51,164 nucleotides of DNA from [Flexibacter] sp. ATCC 35208 (GTDB lineage Bacteria; Bacteroidota; Bacteroidia; Chitinophagales; Chitinophagaceae). Numbering within the stretch: the first letter of the stretch is position 1; each line of letters starts with the position of its first letter. The notes beneath the pieces were generated by a model. It saw only the letters and a program-made list of their open reading frames with translations. It was not told the DNA's origin and did not search any database. The translations under genes and the position numbers were made by a program. Below are positions 27,644 through 35,945 of the stretch, piece by piece. Location: the NCBI RefSeq assembly GCF_001975825.1, contig NZ_MTKN01000060.1, positions 1 through 51,164 on the forward strand. Direction: 5' to 3'.

Positions 27644-27811
27644 ATGAGTACCCCAGTTTTTGTGATTGCTACGTTGCTGCTCATAGGAGCAATTGTACGG
27701 CAGCTGATCATCATGTATACAAACCTACTTTCTTTACAAAAGGATGCAGAAATATCAAGAGTGAAAGTGAAAGAAGAAAAAGAGTATCTTTTTATAAAAG
27801 GATTGTATTGA
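27644..27811 (+). CDS. Small single-span membrane protein
   Basis: 55 residues, six bases after the second haem-c gene. One hydrophobic helix (VFVIATLLLIGAIVRQLIIM) is followed by a charged tail (KDAEISRVKVKEEKEY). Tight spacing suggests co-translation with the haem-c complex, like the small subunits of respiratory oxidases. No family was recognised. Confidence 0.5.
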   Translation: MSTPVFVIATLLLIGAIVRQLIIMYTNLLSLQKDAEISRVKVKEEKEYLFIKGLY

Positions 27812-27958
27812 TCAATTATTTTTACTTGACTCTAAGGTTAGAATATGTCGAATCAAAGATGTCATCTGGACTTGGATACTACTGGCTGAAGGTTAATAAT
27901 CAATCTTATCGTATAAGAATTTTAATCAATAAGGATAATATTACAGGTTGATTAAATG

Positions 27959-27994
27959 CAGGCAAAGATCATAAGGTCTTTGCCTGTTTCTTTT
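27959..27994 (+). terminator. Terminator of the SCO/AraC/haem-c region
   Basis: CAGGCAAAGA (27959-27968) and TCTTTGCCTG (27977-27986) form a perfect ten-base stem with an eight-base loop, followed by TTTCTTTT. Confidence 0.9.
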
Positions 27995-28003
27995 AATTGA
28001 GAA

Positions 28004-28045
28004 TTACAGTAATCCTCCTGCAACAATAATTCGTTCACCGGTCAC
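28004..28045 (-). pseudogene. Terminal fragment of a short-chain dehydrogenase gene
   Basis: The minus strand reads VTGERIIVAGGLL followed by a stop. This is the usual C-terminus of classical short-chain dehydrogenases. Nothing upstream continues the family in frame, apart from a few possible residues. It appears to be what is left after deletion of the gene. Confidence 0.5.
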
Positions 28046-28129
28046 CAAACCATAAGTTCGGGGTTAGTACGAACCTAATGATTCTATAGTGTATGCGGGG
28101 GGCCTTTTAAGATTCATAAATACGTTGTC

Positions 28130-29416
28130 TTATTGTATATCCCAAATACCAGCTGAACGTTCCAGATTTACCAATGCCTCGGCATAACTGAATAATGACT
28201 GATAATAGTTTTGCTGCACGTCGTTGTAAGTACGTTGTGCATTTAATACTTCCAATAAAGAAGTTTCGCCACGTTTGTAACTATATATTTTGCCTGTTAA
28301 TACTTTTTGTGCTTCAGTGAGCAAACCGCTTTTAAATTGTGACACCTGTTTTTCTGCTGCTTTATAATTAAAGTAGGATTGTATTACTTCTGCCTGGATT
28401 TGCAATAATATCTGATCGTATTGGACTGCAGCCTGCATGATGGAATATTGTGCGGCTTTCATATCACCTTTATATCTGTTAGAGAACTTTAATGGAATGG
28501 AAATGCCTGCATTGATACTTCTGTAAGCCGGTGTGGGGGCTATGGTATTTGTTGATTCACCGTTATATTGCATACCAGCTGAAATGCCCAGATCAATTTT
28601 CCTGTTGGCCCTGATCAACTGTAAGTTTTTATCGGCAACAGTTTTACTATTAATTGCTGCTAGAATATCAGCCCTGTTATCCTGTGCGTTAGTGATTAAA
28701 GTACCCAATGCGAAATCCCTTTCCAGGTTATCTGAATTCGATATCGGAGTAAGTAATGTATCGGACTGCGCTTTGCCTGTATTAATACTTAATTGTACTA
28801 AAGCAGTTTTCCAATCGGCTTCATTTTGATAAAGACTGTTAAGTAAGCTACCTGCTTCTAATTTCGACTGTCTTGCATCCACTTCTGTTATAGCACCTAA
28901 TTTAAAACGGATAGCATCTGCATCAGCCAGTTGCTCCATGGTAACATAGGAGCTTTGTTGAACCTGTAACAGATTATATTGTTGCAAGGCATTGAAATAT
29001 GCAATTGTGGCATCTGCCTGAAGATTGCGAAAGTAATCCTGTAACATGGCTTTGCTTAATTGCAACTGGCTTTGTGCGAGGTCAATTCTTGACTTTCGTT
29101 TACCTCCCAATTCTAACGTGCTACCAATACCAGCATTATAACCCTGTCCTAAATGTTTACTGGCTTGCTGATTATCATAAAAACCAATAGATAATTGAGG
29201 ATCAGGGAAAACTTTGGCAGATTCGACACCCGCTTCAGCAATACTGACATTGTATTGCTGTGCTACATAACTGAAGTTTTGCTTACCTACCAAACTCAAA
29301 TATTGGGTAAGTGATACCCTTGTTTTCGCAAAACCAGTATCTAGTTGTGCATGTACTCTGGTACAGATGCACAGGATTATCCATGTTAATAAAATATATT
29401 TCTTATAGAATTGCAT
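28130..29416 (-). CDS. TolC-family outer membrane channel of a metal-efflux system
   Basis: A 428-residue outer-membrane factor with a signal peptide (LTWIILCICTRVHAQ) and paired OEP-type helical regions; NAGIGSTLELGGKRKSRIDLAQSQ and NAGISIPLKFSNRYKGD mark the strand-helix transitions. It lies 8 bases after the second half of the heavy-metal pump and is the last gene of the efflux operon. It should form the exit duct for the pump and adaptor encoded just upstream (CzcC/CusC position). Confidence 0.88.
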   Translation of the reverse strand: MQFYKKYILLTWIILCICTRVHAQLDTGFAKTRVSLTQYLSLVGKQNFSYVAQQYNVSIAEAGVESAKVFPDPQLSIGFYDNQQASKHLGQGYNAGIGSTLELGGKRKSRIDLAQSQLQLSKAMLQDYFRNLQADATIAYFNALQQYNLLQVQQSSYVTMEQLADADAIRFKLGAITEVDARQSKLEAGSLLNSLYQNEADWKTALVQLSINTGKAQSDTLLTPISNSDNLERDFALGTLITNAQDNRADILAAINSKTVADKNLQLIRANRKIDLGISAGMQYNGESTNTIAPTPAYRSINAGISIPLKFSNRYKGDMKAAQYSIMQAAVQYDQILLQIQAEVIQSYFNYKAAEKQVSQFKSGLLTEAQKVLTGKIYSYKRGETSLLEVLNAQRTYNDVQQNYYQSLFSYAEALVNLERSAGIWDIQ

Positions 29417-29424
29417 GCACTTTT

Positions 29425-30972
29425 TTATTCGTTGGATGATGAAAACTGTTTATAATCTTTCTTTCCCCATTTACTTTCCATCATATAGTATAAGGGAGGT
29501 AAAACAAATAGCGTGATGGCGGTTGCTACGAAAAGACCATATACAATTACGGTTGCCAGTGGCCTTTGTACATCAGAACCTATACCTGTTGCCAGAGATG
29601 CGGGTAATAAACCCAATGCCGCAACTGTGGCAGTCATTAATACAGGACGGAAACGGTCTTCAGCACCTTCCACAACGGCGGTAAGTAAATCATAGCCTTT
29701 CTTTCGCAGGTCATTTATGTGTGAAATCAAAATCACCCCATTCTGTATGGCTACACCAAACAATGCAATGAAACCCACTGCTGAAGAAACATTCAATGTC
29801 ATACCTCTGATGTTCAACGCCAGCATACCCCCGAATAATGCCAGCGGCACAATGGATAAGATCAGTCCCGCCTGCCGGAACTTGCCGAATGCACCATAGA
29901 GTAATAAAAACATGATGGCCAATGCCAGTGGAACAATTATCATCAACTTGGCATAAGCCCTGTTTTGGTTTTCAAATTGTCCACCCCATATAATATTGTA
30001 TTTTTCATGATCGTACTTTACCGTTCGTTCAATATTGCTTTGCGCTTCCTTTAAAAAAGCTGTCAGATCATTGCCCCGCAAATTGAGTTTTACAGTCAAA
30101 TGTCTCTTATTTAATTCTCTTGTAATAGTGCTTTCTCCGGTGGCGGTTTTTACAGTTGCTATTTGCGACAAAGGAATTTTTGCCCCCGTCTGAGAAGTGA
30201 GCATCAGGTTCGATATTTTCTCAGGCGTATTTCGGCTTTCTTCATTATAGCGGCAGATAACATCATACACTTTATTGCCAACAAACACCTGGGATATAGC
30301 TTTTCCGCCAATAGCGACTTCAATCAGCTCTCCTACGTCAGTTACATTCAAGCCATAACGTGCCATAGCATCCCTGTCAACAGAGATCTGTAATTGCGGC
30401 AATGGGGGCTCCTGGTCAATGGCTACATCGACAGCACCTTTAATGCTTTTAATGGAGGTCATAACGTTTTCTGCGATATGGCGAGTTTCTTTAAAATCAT
30501 CCCCATATATTTTTACCACCAGTTCGCTGTGTGCCCCTGCAATCTTATCCATTACACCATCGATCATGGGTTGACTGAACCCGACAGTATAACCCGGCAT
30601 GGTGGCATATTCTCTTGCCAGATCATCAATCAGGTCGGCTTTGGTCCTGCCGTTCTTCCATTCACAATATGGTTTAATACCAATGCTGCATTCAAAGTGA
30701 GAGGCGGTCCATGGGTCGGTACCATCATCGTTACGTCCTGCCTGCACCATCATATAGGTTACTTCATCATACTTCATGGTATGCTGCCGTAAGGTATCAC
30801 TCATTTCTTTCGATTTCTGTAACGATACACCCGGAGGTAGCTGCACCTGTAACCAGATAGAACCTTCATCCAAAGGAGGTAAGAAATCTTTACCTACGGT
30901 GATGGAAAGAATAACTGCACTGATTAAAACAAGTACCAGGGGAATAAATACCCGTTGAGGAGTTTTCATCAT
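29425..30972 (-). CDS. Heavy-metal RND pump (CzcA/CusA-like), C-terminal half
   Basis: 515 residues equal to the second half of a heavy-metal RND permease. It begins MMKTPQRVFIPLVLVLISAVILSITVGKDFLPPLDEGSIWLQVQLPPG, which in intact pumps follows directly on the end of the first half. It contains the second periplasmic domain and helices 7-12, with ALFGVAIQNGVILISHIN and ATIVYGLFVATAITLFVLPPLYYMME near the end. The start overlaps the preceding stop by ATGA. Reading the two halves as one protein needs a single extra A in a run of six at 30974-30979. It may be translated as a separate subunit by coupled reinitiation, or be the downstream part of a frameshifted gene. Confidence 0.85.
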   Translation of the reverse strand: MMKTPQRVFIPLVLVLISAVILSITVGKDFLPPLDEGSIWLQVQLPPGVSLQKSKEMSDTLRQHTMKYDEVTYMMVQAGRNDDGTDPWTASHFECSIGIKPYCEWKNGRTKADLIDDLAREYATMPGYTVGFSQPMIDGVMDKIAGAHSELVVKIYGDDFKETRHIAENVMTSIKSIKGAVDVAIDQEPPLPQLQISVDRDAMARYGLNVTDVGELIEVAIGGKAISQVFVGNKVYDVICRYNEESRNTPEKISNLMLTSQTGAKIPLSQIATVKTATGESTITRELNKRHLTVKLNLRGNDLTAFLKEAQSNIERTVKYDHEKYNIIWGGQFENQNRAYAKLMIIVPLALAIMFLLLYGAFGKFRQAGLILSIVPLALFGGMLALNIRGMTLNVSSAVGFIALFGVAIQNGVILISHINDLRKKGYDLLTAVVEGAEDRFRPVLMTATVAALGLLPASLATGIGSDVQRPLATVIVYGLFVATAITLFVLPPLYYMMESKWGKKDYKQFSSSNE

Positions 30973-32528
30973 TTTTTACCACCTTCAAAATAGGCATTGG
31001 TCAATTTTTCCAGCCATTTATTGTGGAATAATTTTCGTGGCTTCCGATAGACTGCATAAGCCAGTCCCGGTATCAGCAACAGTGCAACTGCCAATGCACC
31101 TAACAATGCAAAACCAACGGTAAAAGCCATGGGTGTAAACAGTTTCTTTTCAACCCTTTCAAAAGAGAACAGGGGCAGGTAAGCTGTAATGATGATAACG
31201 GTGGAGAACAAAATAGGTTTGGCAACAGCCAATGCCCTTTCCCCTATGGTAGATTCCTGCAGCTCTTCGTTGGGGCTATCTTCTCTCTTTTTCAAAATGG
31301 TTTCCATCATTACAATGGCCCCATCCACAATAATCCCAAAGTCAATGGCGCCAAGTGAAAGCAGGTTTGCCGGAATATTTGTAAAGTGCATCAGGATAAA
31401 TGCAATCAATAACGCCAGTGGAATGGTGATGGCTACAATTAATGCCCCACGCCAGTTGCCGAGAAAAACAATCAGCACAATAATTACCAGACTCATACCT
31501 TCCAATAAGGTATGCGATACAGTGTGCAGGGTTGTTTCTACCAGGTTAGTTCTGTCTATATACGGCCGGATACGTACCCCTTCGGGCAATATATTTTTAT
31601 TAAGGTCCTCCACAGCAGCATGGATACCTTCCAGTACTTTGGATGGGTTCTGGCCTTTTAATAACAATACGATGCCTTCATCGCCTTCGCTATAATTTAC
31701 TTTCCTGTCGGTATACCCTAAGATGCCCTTGCGTTCCAGGTTCCCGTATTTTAATGTTCCTACATCATTTAGAAATACGGGAACTCCATTTACTGATTTC
31801 ACCACTACCTTGCCCAGGCCTTCCAACGTTTTTACAAGGCCTATACCCCGCACCACATAACCCAGATCACCTCTATTTAATACACTGCCTCCTGAATTGG
31901 CATTGTTGTTATTGATAGCAGTCTGTATATCAGTCAGGGACAATTGATATTGTTCTAATTTTCTGGGGTCCAGTTCTATCTGGTATTGCGTTGTGATACC
32001 ACCAAAATTGGTAACATCGGCAACACCTGGTACCTGCTTAATACGGGGGATAATCTTCCAGTTCTGCAGGTCGGTGATTTCTCTGAGATCGTGGCCTTTG
32101 CTCTCTATAATATAACGGTAAATTTCACCTATGGGAGATGTAAGCGGGTCTAATCCGGGCTTCGCGTTATAAGGCAGGTCCACATCGTTCAGCCTTTCTG
32201 AGATACGTTGCCTTGCCCAATAATCCTCAATACCGTCTTCAAACACGATAGTAATAATGGACAATCCAAATGTGCTTTTACTACGCATTACGTGCATACC
32301 GGGCATGCCATTTAAAGCCCTTTCTACAGGAATGGTTATTTGTTGTTCTACCTCTTCAGCAGCAAGTCCCGGAACCTGTGTTACAACTTGTGAAGTAACA
32401 TCTGCGATGTCGGGATAGGCTTCAACAGATAGTTGTGTCCATGAATAATAACCAAAACAGACCAGGAGTATAAATAATGCAACAAAAAGCCAGCGTTTTT
32501 CTATTGCTGTGAATATTAATTTCTTCAT
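30969..32528 (-). CDS. Heavy-metal RND pump (CzcA/CusA-like), N-terminal half
   Basis: 519 residues equal to the first half of a ~1034-residue heavy-metal RND permease: helix 1, first periplasmic domain and helices 2-6. The helix-4 motif IDFGIIVDGAIVMMET places Asp396, Asp402 and Glu409 with the spacing of the divalent-cation branch (CzcA) rather than the AGAM-type monovalent Cu/Ag branch (CusA), so Co/Zn/Cd/Ni export is more likely. The frame ends NAYFEGGKK-stop, exactly at the boundary between the two internally duplicated halves. It overlaps the second half by four bases (ATGA). Confidence 0.85.
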   Translation of the reverse strand: MKKLIFTAIEKRWLFVALFILLVCFGYYSWTQLSVEAYPDIADVTSQVVTQVPGLAAEEVEQQITIPVERALNGMPGMHVMRSKSTFGLSIITIVFEDGIEDYWARQRISERLNDVDLPYNAKPGLDPLTSPIGEIYRYIIESKGHDLREITDLQNWKIIPRIKQVPGVADVTNFGGITTQYQIELDPRKLEQYQLSLTDIQTAINNNNANSGGSVLNRGDLGYVVRGIGLVKTLEGLGKVVVKSVNGVPVFLNDVGTLKYGNLERKGILGYTDRKVNYSEGDEGIVLLLKGQNPSKVLEGIHAAVEDLNKNILPEGVRIRPYIDRTNLVETTLHTVSHTLLEGMSLVIIVLIVFLGNWRGALIVAITIPLALLIAFILMHFTNIPANLLSLGAIDFGIIVDGAIVMMETILKKREDSPNEELQESTIGERALAVAKPILFSTVIIITAYLPLFSFERVEKKLFTPMAFTVGFALLGALAVALLLIPGLAYAVYRKPRKLFHNKWLEKLTNAYFEGGKK

Positions 32529-32551
32529 GAAGATTTGCGTTATTGTGGTTG

Positions 32552-33670
32552 TTATTTTGCATCCAGGAGATAAAAACCACCTTCTGAAACAATCTTATCT
32601 CCATTGTTTAATCCAGATTGAATGACTATTCTTTCTCCTTGTGTACCCGCAGTTTCCACTTTACGTTTTATATATTTCCCTGCGGCAGTTTCTATGAAAA
32701 CAAAACTGGCATCATTCATCTGCAATAAGGCTTTTGATGGAATAAGAATGGCATTAACGGGTGCAACAATGAAATTTACGGTTACATACATACCCGGTTT
32801 CAGTGTATGATCGGCATTATTAGCTTCTATAAGCACTTCTACGCTGCGTGTATCTTCATTGACAATCTCTTTTACATGATATACCTTGCCCCGGATATGT
32901 TTTTCCGGAAGAGCTGCAATTTCAATATTACAATCATCTAACTCATGGATAAAGCGAATATCTTTTTCTTTTACCTGCCCAACAATCCAGATCTTAGATA
33001 ATTCTGCCACTGTGGCTACACTTGCTGCATCGTCTTTTATGAACTGTCCGAGTATTACTTTATTTTCAATTACTTCTCCGGCGATAGGAGAATGAACTAC
33101 TAATGCTTGCCCTAATGAAAGATTATCAGGGTTTGCTTTGAAAATTTTAATACCTATTACTGCATTTTCATACTCCTTTTTTTCTACTTCGTAAGCTGTT
33201 TGGGCTTCTTCCAGATCCTTTTGTGTTCCTACACCATTGGCAATTAAATCCTGTTGGCGTTTCAACGTTTTTTCAGCCTGTTGCATCTGTGATTTTTCCT
33301 GGAAGAAAATTTTTTGTGCCGCAATAAAATCAGGGGAGCTTATTTCGAACAGTGGTGTTTCAGGTGTGGTCTTTAAACCCAACCGTAAATATGATTTTGT
33401 TACTCGTCCCTGAAAGGGTGGAGCTATTTCTGCATATTGAGTTGGGATGGCTTTTACCGTACCGGTGGTCAGCATTTGCAAACGATAAGGCTCACTTTGA
33501 GCAGTTGTTGTTGCAAGTTTGTTTTGCAAGTTTGAATTTTCCGGAATAATGATGGTGTCGCCCAGCAGGGTATAATTAATGTTTTCTGTTTCAGCCTGGG
33601 GGCTATGGCAGGAGTAGTTAATCAGGAACATTCCATTGAATAACAGTATTGATAATATTTTTCTTTTCAT
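32552..33670 (-). CDS. Metal-efflux RND periplasmic adaptor (CzcB/CusB-like) lipoprotein
   Basis: A 372-residue adaptor. The signal peptide ends in INYSC, a lipobox. The lipoyl/hairpin region includes IAPPFQGRVTKSYLRLGLKT and VVHSPIAGEVIENKVILGQF. The beta-barrel domain follows (IWIVGQVKEKDI), then the C-terminal domain with KSTGTQGERIVIQSGLNNGDKIVSEGG-type sequence (here VETAGTQGERIVIQSGL). It is first in the four-gene metal-efflux operon, 23 bases before the split pump. No N-terminal His/Met-rich metal-binding extension is visible. Confidence 0.9.
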   Translation of the reverse strand: MKRKILSILLFNGMFLINYSCHSPQAETENINYTLLGDTIIIPENSNLQNKLATTTAQSEPYRLQMLTTGTVKAIPTQYAEIAPPFQGRVTKSYLRLGLKTTPETPLFEISSPDFIAAQKIFFQEKSQMQQAEKTLKRQQDLIANGVGTQKDLEEAQTAYEVEKKEYENAVIGIKIFKANPDNLSLGQALVVHSPIAGEVIENKVILGQFIKDDAASVATVAELSKIWIVGQVKEKDIRFIHELDDCNIEIAALPEKHIRGKVYHVKEIVNEDTRSVEVLIEANNADHTLKPGMYVTVNFIVAPVNAILIPSKALLQMNDASFVFIETAAGKYIKRKVETAGTQGERIVIQSGLNNGDKIVSEGGFYLLDAK

Positions 33671-33714
33671 TTTCTAATTGAGCAGCTGTTTAATGAGATT
33701 TTGCTCCGCGAAAC

Positions 33715-33741
33715 TAAAACAGCCCCTTCGAAGGGGCTGTT
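33715..33741 (-). terminator. Terminator of the two-component system operon
   Basis: AACAGCCCCTT (33718-33728) and AAGGGGCTGTT (33731-33741) form a perfect stem around CG. On the minus strand it is followed by TTTAGTTT. It separates the sensor/regulator genes from the adaptor gene, which therefore needs its own promoter at 33671-33714. Confidence 0.8.
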
Positions 33742-33787
33742 AGAATTGCTTTAGAATGTTATTAGAAAATCATTAGAGATATTAATA

Positions 33788-35155
33788 TCAGATATGAGGC
33801 AATGTGATGGTGAAGGTTGTACCTTCGTTTTCTTTGGATAGAACTGAAAGGTTGCCATTATGCAATGCAATGATTTTTTGGGTGAGAAATAATCCAATAC
33901 CATTACCATCTGCAATTTTTTTATTTTTCCCCCTGTAAAAAGGAGTGAAAACATGTTGCAATTCTTCATTACTGATTCCAATACCGTTATCTGAAAAGCT
34001 CAGGAAAATTTGTTTTTCATTGTAAGAAATAGAAGTTATGCTCTGCTTATTGTTTGAAAATTTGCAGCCGTTTTCTATTAAGTTTGCAAAGGCCACCTTT
34101 AACAGATATTCATTGCCATTTACTGAAATAAAATCATCATTGTCAGTTTCTTTTTCAAAAACGATATTCACCTTATAGTCTGGTTGATTGTGAAGTACGT
34201 CATTTCGTGCATCTAATAAGATTTCATCCAACCTGACTTCTTTAAAGGAAATTTCTGTTTGATCGTAACTGGCTTTTGCTAAGTCCAGCAGACTATTGGA
34301 AAGACGCATTAATTTCTGAATATCAGAAATAATATGTTCTATTGACTGTTGGTATTCTTTATTGCTTCTTTCTTTTTGCATTGTAAGCTGCATTTCTGCC
34401 AGCATTGCAGTAAGCGGCGTTCTTAATTCATGAGAAATATTTGAAACAAAATGTTTTTGTGCATCAAAAGAATTTTCAAGCCTGTTAAGCATTTCGTTAA
34501 AAGTGATGGCAAGAGCTGCAATTTCGTCTTTCCGGTTCCCTTCCTCCACTCTTAGATCAAGGTTGGTAACGGTGATCTTTTTTACCTTTTGTACCAGCGA
34601 TGAAACGGGTTGCAATGCCTTTTTAGACAGGAATTGTCCGACATAGAATATAATAATTATAGAGAAAAGAAAGGCTATAATAATTGTATTGCGAAGATTG
34701 GCAAGTTTGGTAAGTCCGTATTCATCTTTTGCGGCAGCTGTTATTACATAATGTTGCCCGTTATGTTCATATAAGAAACCTACTACCTGTACATCTTCAA
34801 GGTAAAATTGAATTTCTTTTTGAACAATAATGCGGTCTATCATGTTCTGTGTTTCTTTCACCTTGTCTATTTCAACTGCATCATGGTATAATAGATGAAA
34901 AGCAGTATCGTAAATGGCTACTTCTTCCTGGAATAAAGCATTAGGTGCATTTTTATAGATGAGTTGTAAAACTACAGGGGCAACCTTTGTATCAAATAAA
35001 AGGTTAGCTTTAGTAGCTGCCTGTTGTTTCAATCTTTTAAAATACTCATCTTCCCTGGTTGCAGAGGAAGTGAAATAAACAGTTAATGCAAATGCCAATA
35101 ATAATGCGGCGACCAACGAAGTAAACAATAGAGTAAGCCTTGTTTTAATTTGCAT
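33788..35155 (-). CDS. Two-component sensor histidine kinase (metal-efflux associated)
   Basis: A 455-residue membrane sensor. An N-terminal helix (LLFTSLVAALLLAFALTVYFT) and a second one (TIIIAFLFSIIIIFYVGQFL) bracket a ~120-residue periplasmic domain. A HAMP region follows, then the H-box FVSNISHELRTPLTAMLAE, N-box NLIENGCKFSNN, G1 DNGIGISNEEL and G2 NGIGLFLTQKI. It is of the HisKA/CusS kind. The gene starts 2 bases after the response regulator stops. Together they lie directly upstream of the metal-efflux operon and most likely sense the exported metal. Confidence 0.93.
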   Translation of the reverse strand: MQIKTRLTLLFTSLVAALLLAFALTVYFTSSATREDEYFKRLKQQAATKANLLFDTKVAPVVLQLIYKNAPNALFQEEVAIYDTAFHLLYHDAVEIDKVKETQNMIDRIIVQKEIQFYLEDVQVVGFLYEHNGQHYVITAAAKDEYGLTKLANLRNTIIIAFLFSIIIIFYVGQFLSKKALQPVSSLVQKVKKITVTNLDLRVEEGNRKDEIAALAITFNEMLNRLENSFDAQKHFVSNISHELRTPLTAMLAEMQLTMQKERSNKEYQQSIEHIISDIQKLMRLSNSLLDLAKASYDQTEISFKEVRLDEILLDARNDVLHNQPDYKVNIVFEKETDNDDFISVNGNEYLLKVAFANLIENGCKFSNNKQSITSISYNEKQIFLSFSDNGIGISNEELQHVFTPFYRGKNKKIADGNGIGLFLTQKIIALHNGNLSVLSKENEGTTFTITLPHI

Positions 35156-35157
35156 TG

Positions 35158-35838
35158 TTAGTCCTGTTTAAAGATGAAGCCAAGGCCTGGCTTGGTATGA
35201 ATGAGTTTAACATCAAAATCCTTATCTATTTTCTTACGCAGGTAATTAATGTAAACATCAATAAAGTTGGTTCCTGTGTCGAATGTTGTTTCCCAAACCT
35301 TTTCTGCAATTTCTGTTCTTGACAAAACCCTTTCCGGGTTTTGCATCATATATTCTAAAAGTTTTAGTTCTTTTGGGGTTAAGGAAATTTCTTTGTTGCT
35401 ACGTTTTACAATTTTGGTATGCATGTTTAATTCAAGGTCTGCATATTTTAAAATAAAACCCTGTGAATTACTTTTGCCGTTATTACGCTTCAATAAAGCA
35501 CGGATCCGTACATGTAACTCTCTTAAGTCAAATGGTTTTAATAAATAATCATCTGCACCTGCATCAAAACCCTCTACTTTATCATCGGTGGTTCCTAATG
35601 CGGTAAGCATAATAATGGGGGTATCCGGTAGTACGGTTCTGATCTCTTTGCAGAGATCGAGTCCATTCACTTTGGGCAGTATAATGTCAGTTATAATCAG
35701 GTCAAAGCTGTTTTTTAATGCCAGTTTTTTACCTAATTCACCATCGTAAGCAACAGTTACCTCATAAAGGTGCTCTTCCAATCCCCGTTTGATGAGTTGT
35801 GCTACGCGTTCTTCGTCCTCGATAACGAGTATTTTCAT
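35158..35838 (-). CDS. OmpR/PhoB-family response regulator
   Basis: 226 residues. The receiver domain has the acidic pocket (IEDEE), the phospho-acceptor Asp51 (LIITDIILP) and the KPFDLREL lysine. The C-terminal winged helix includes ISLTPKELKLLEYMMQNPERVLSRTEIAEKVW and YLRKKID. It is closest in layout to CopR/CusR regulators. It is transcribed with the sensor kinase and divergent from kup, with 107 bases between the two starts. Confidence 0.94.
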   Translation of the reverse strand: MKILVIEDEERVAQLIKRGLEEHLYEVTVAYDGELGKKLALKNSFDLIITDIILPKVNGLDLCKEIRTVLPDTPIIMLTALGTTDDKVEGFDAGADDYLLKPFDLRELHVRIRALLKRNNGKSNSQGFILKYADLELNMHTKIVKRSNKEISLTPKELKLLEYMMQNPERVLSRTEIAEKVWETTFDTGTNFIDVYINYLRKKIDKDFDVKLIHTKPGLGFIFKQD

Positions 35839-35886
35839 AAAGTTATATTATTTTACCAGTAGAAATGGAAGCTAATAAATATATTA

Positions 35887-35923
35887 TTGATAATCAAAAA
35901 GTAAAATTCTAGGTATATATTTG
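35887..35923 (+). promoter_or_regulatory. Candidate Bacteroidota promoter for kup
   Basis: TATATTTG at 35916-35923 matches the Bacteroidota -7 element TAnnTTTG, 23 bases before the kup ATG. A TTG at 35887-35889 could be the -33 element, but the spacing (26 bases) is longer than the usual 19-21. Confidence 0.45.
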
Positions 35924-35945
35924 AGTACTTTAAACAAGGGAAATA

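Larger units (their letters stand above)
27812..28129. other. Intergenic region between the haem-c genes and the metal-efflux operon
   Basis: The region holds the terminator of the plus-strand unit at 27959-27994 and a 42-base remnant of a dehydrogenase gene at 28004-28045. No intact gene was seen in the rest. Confidence 0.6.

Noticed and set aside
28130..33670. A copper/silver-specific (CusA) assignment of the metal pump
   Set aside because: The helix-4 motif DFG-x3-DGA-x4-E is that of the divalent-cation branch, so copper specificity was not adopted.
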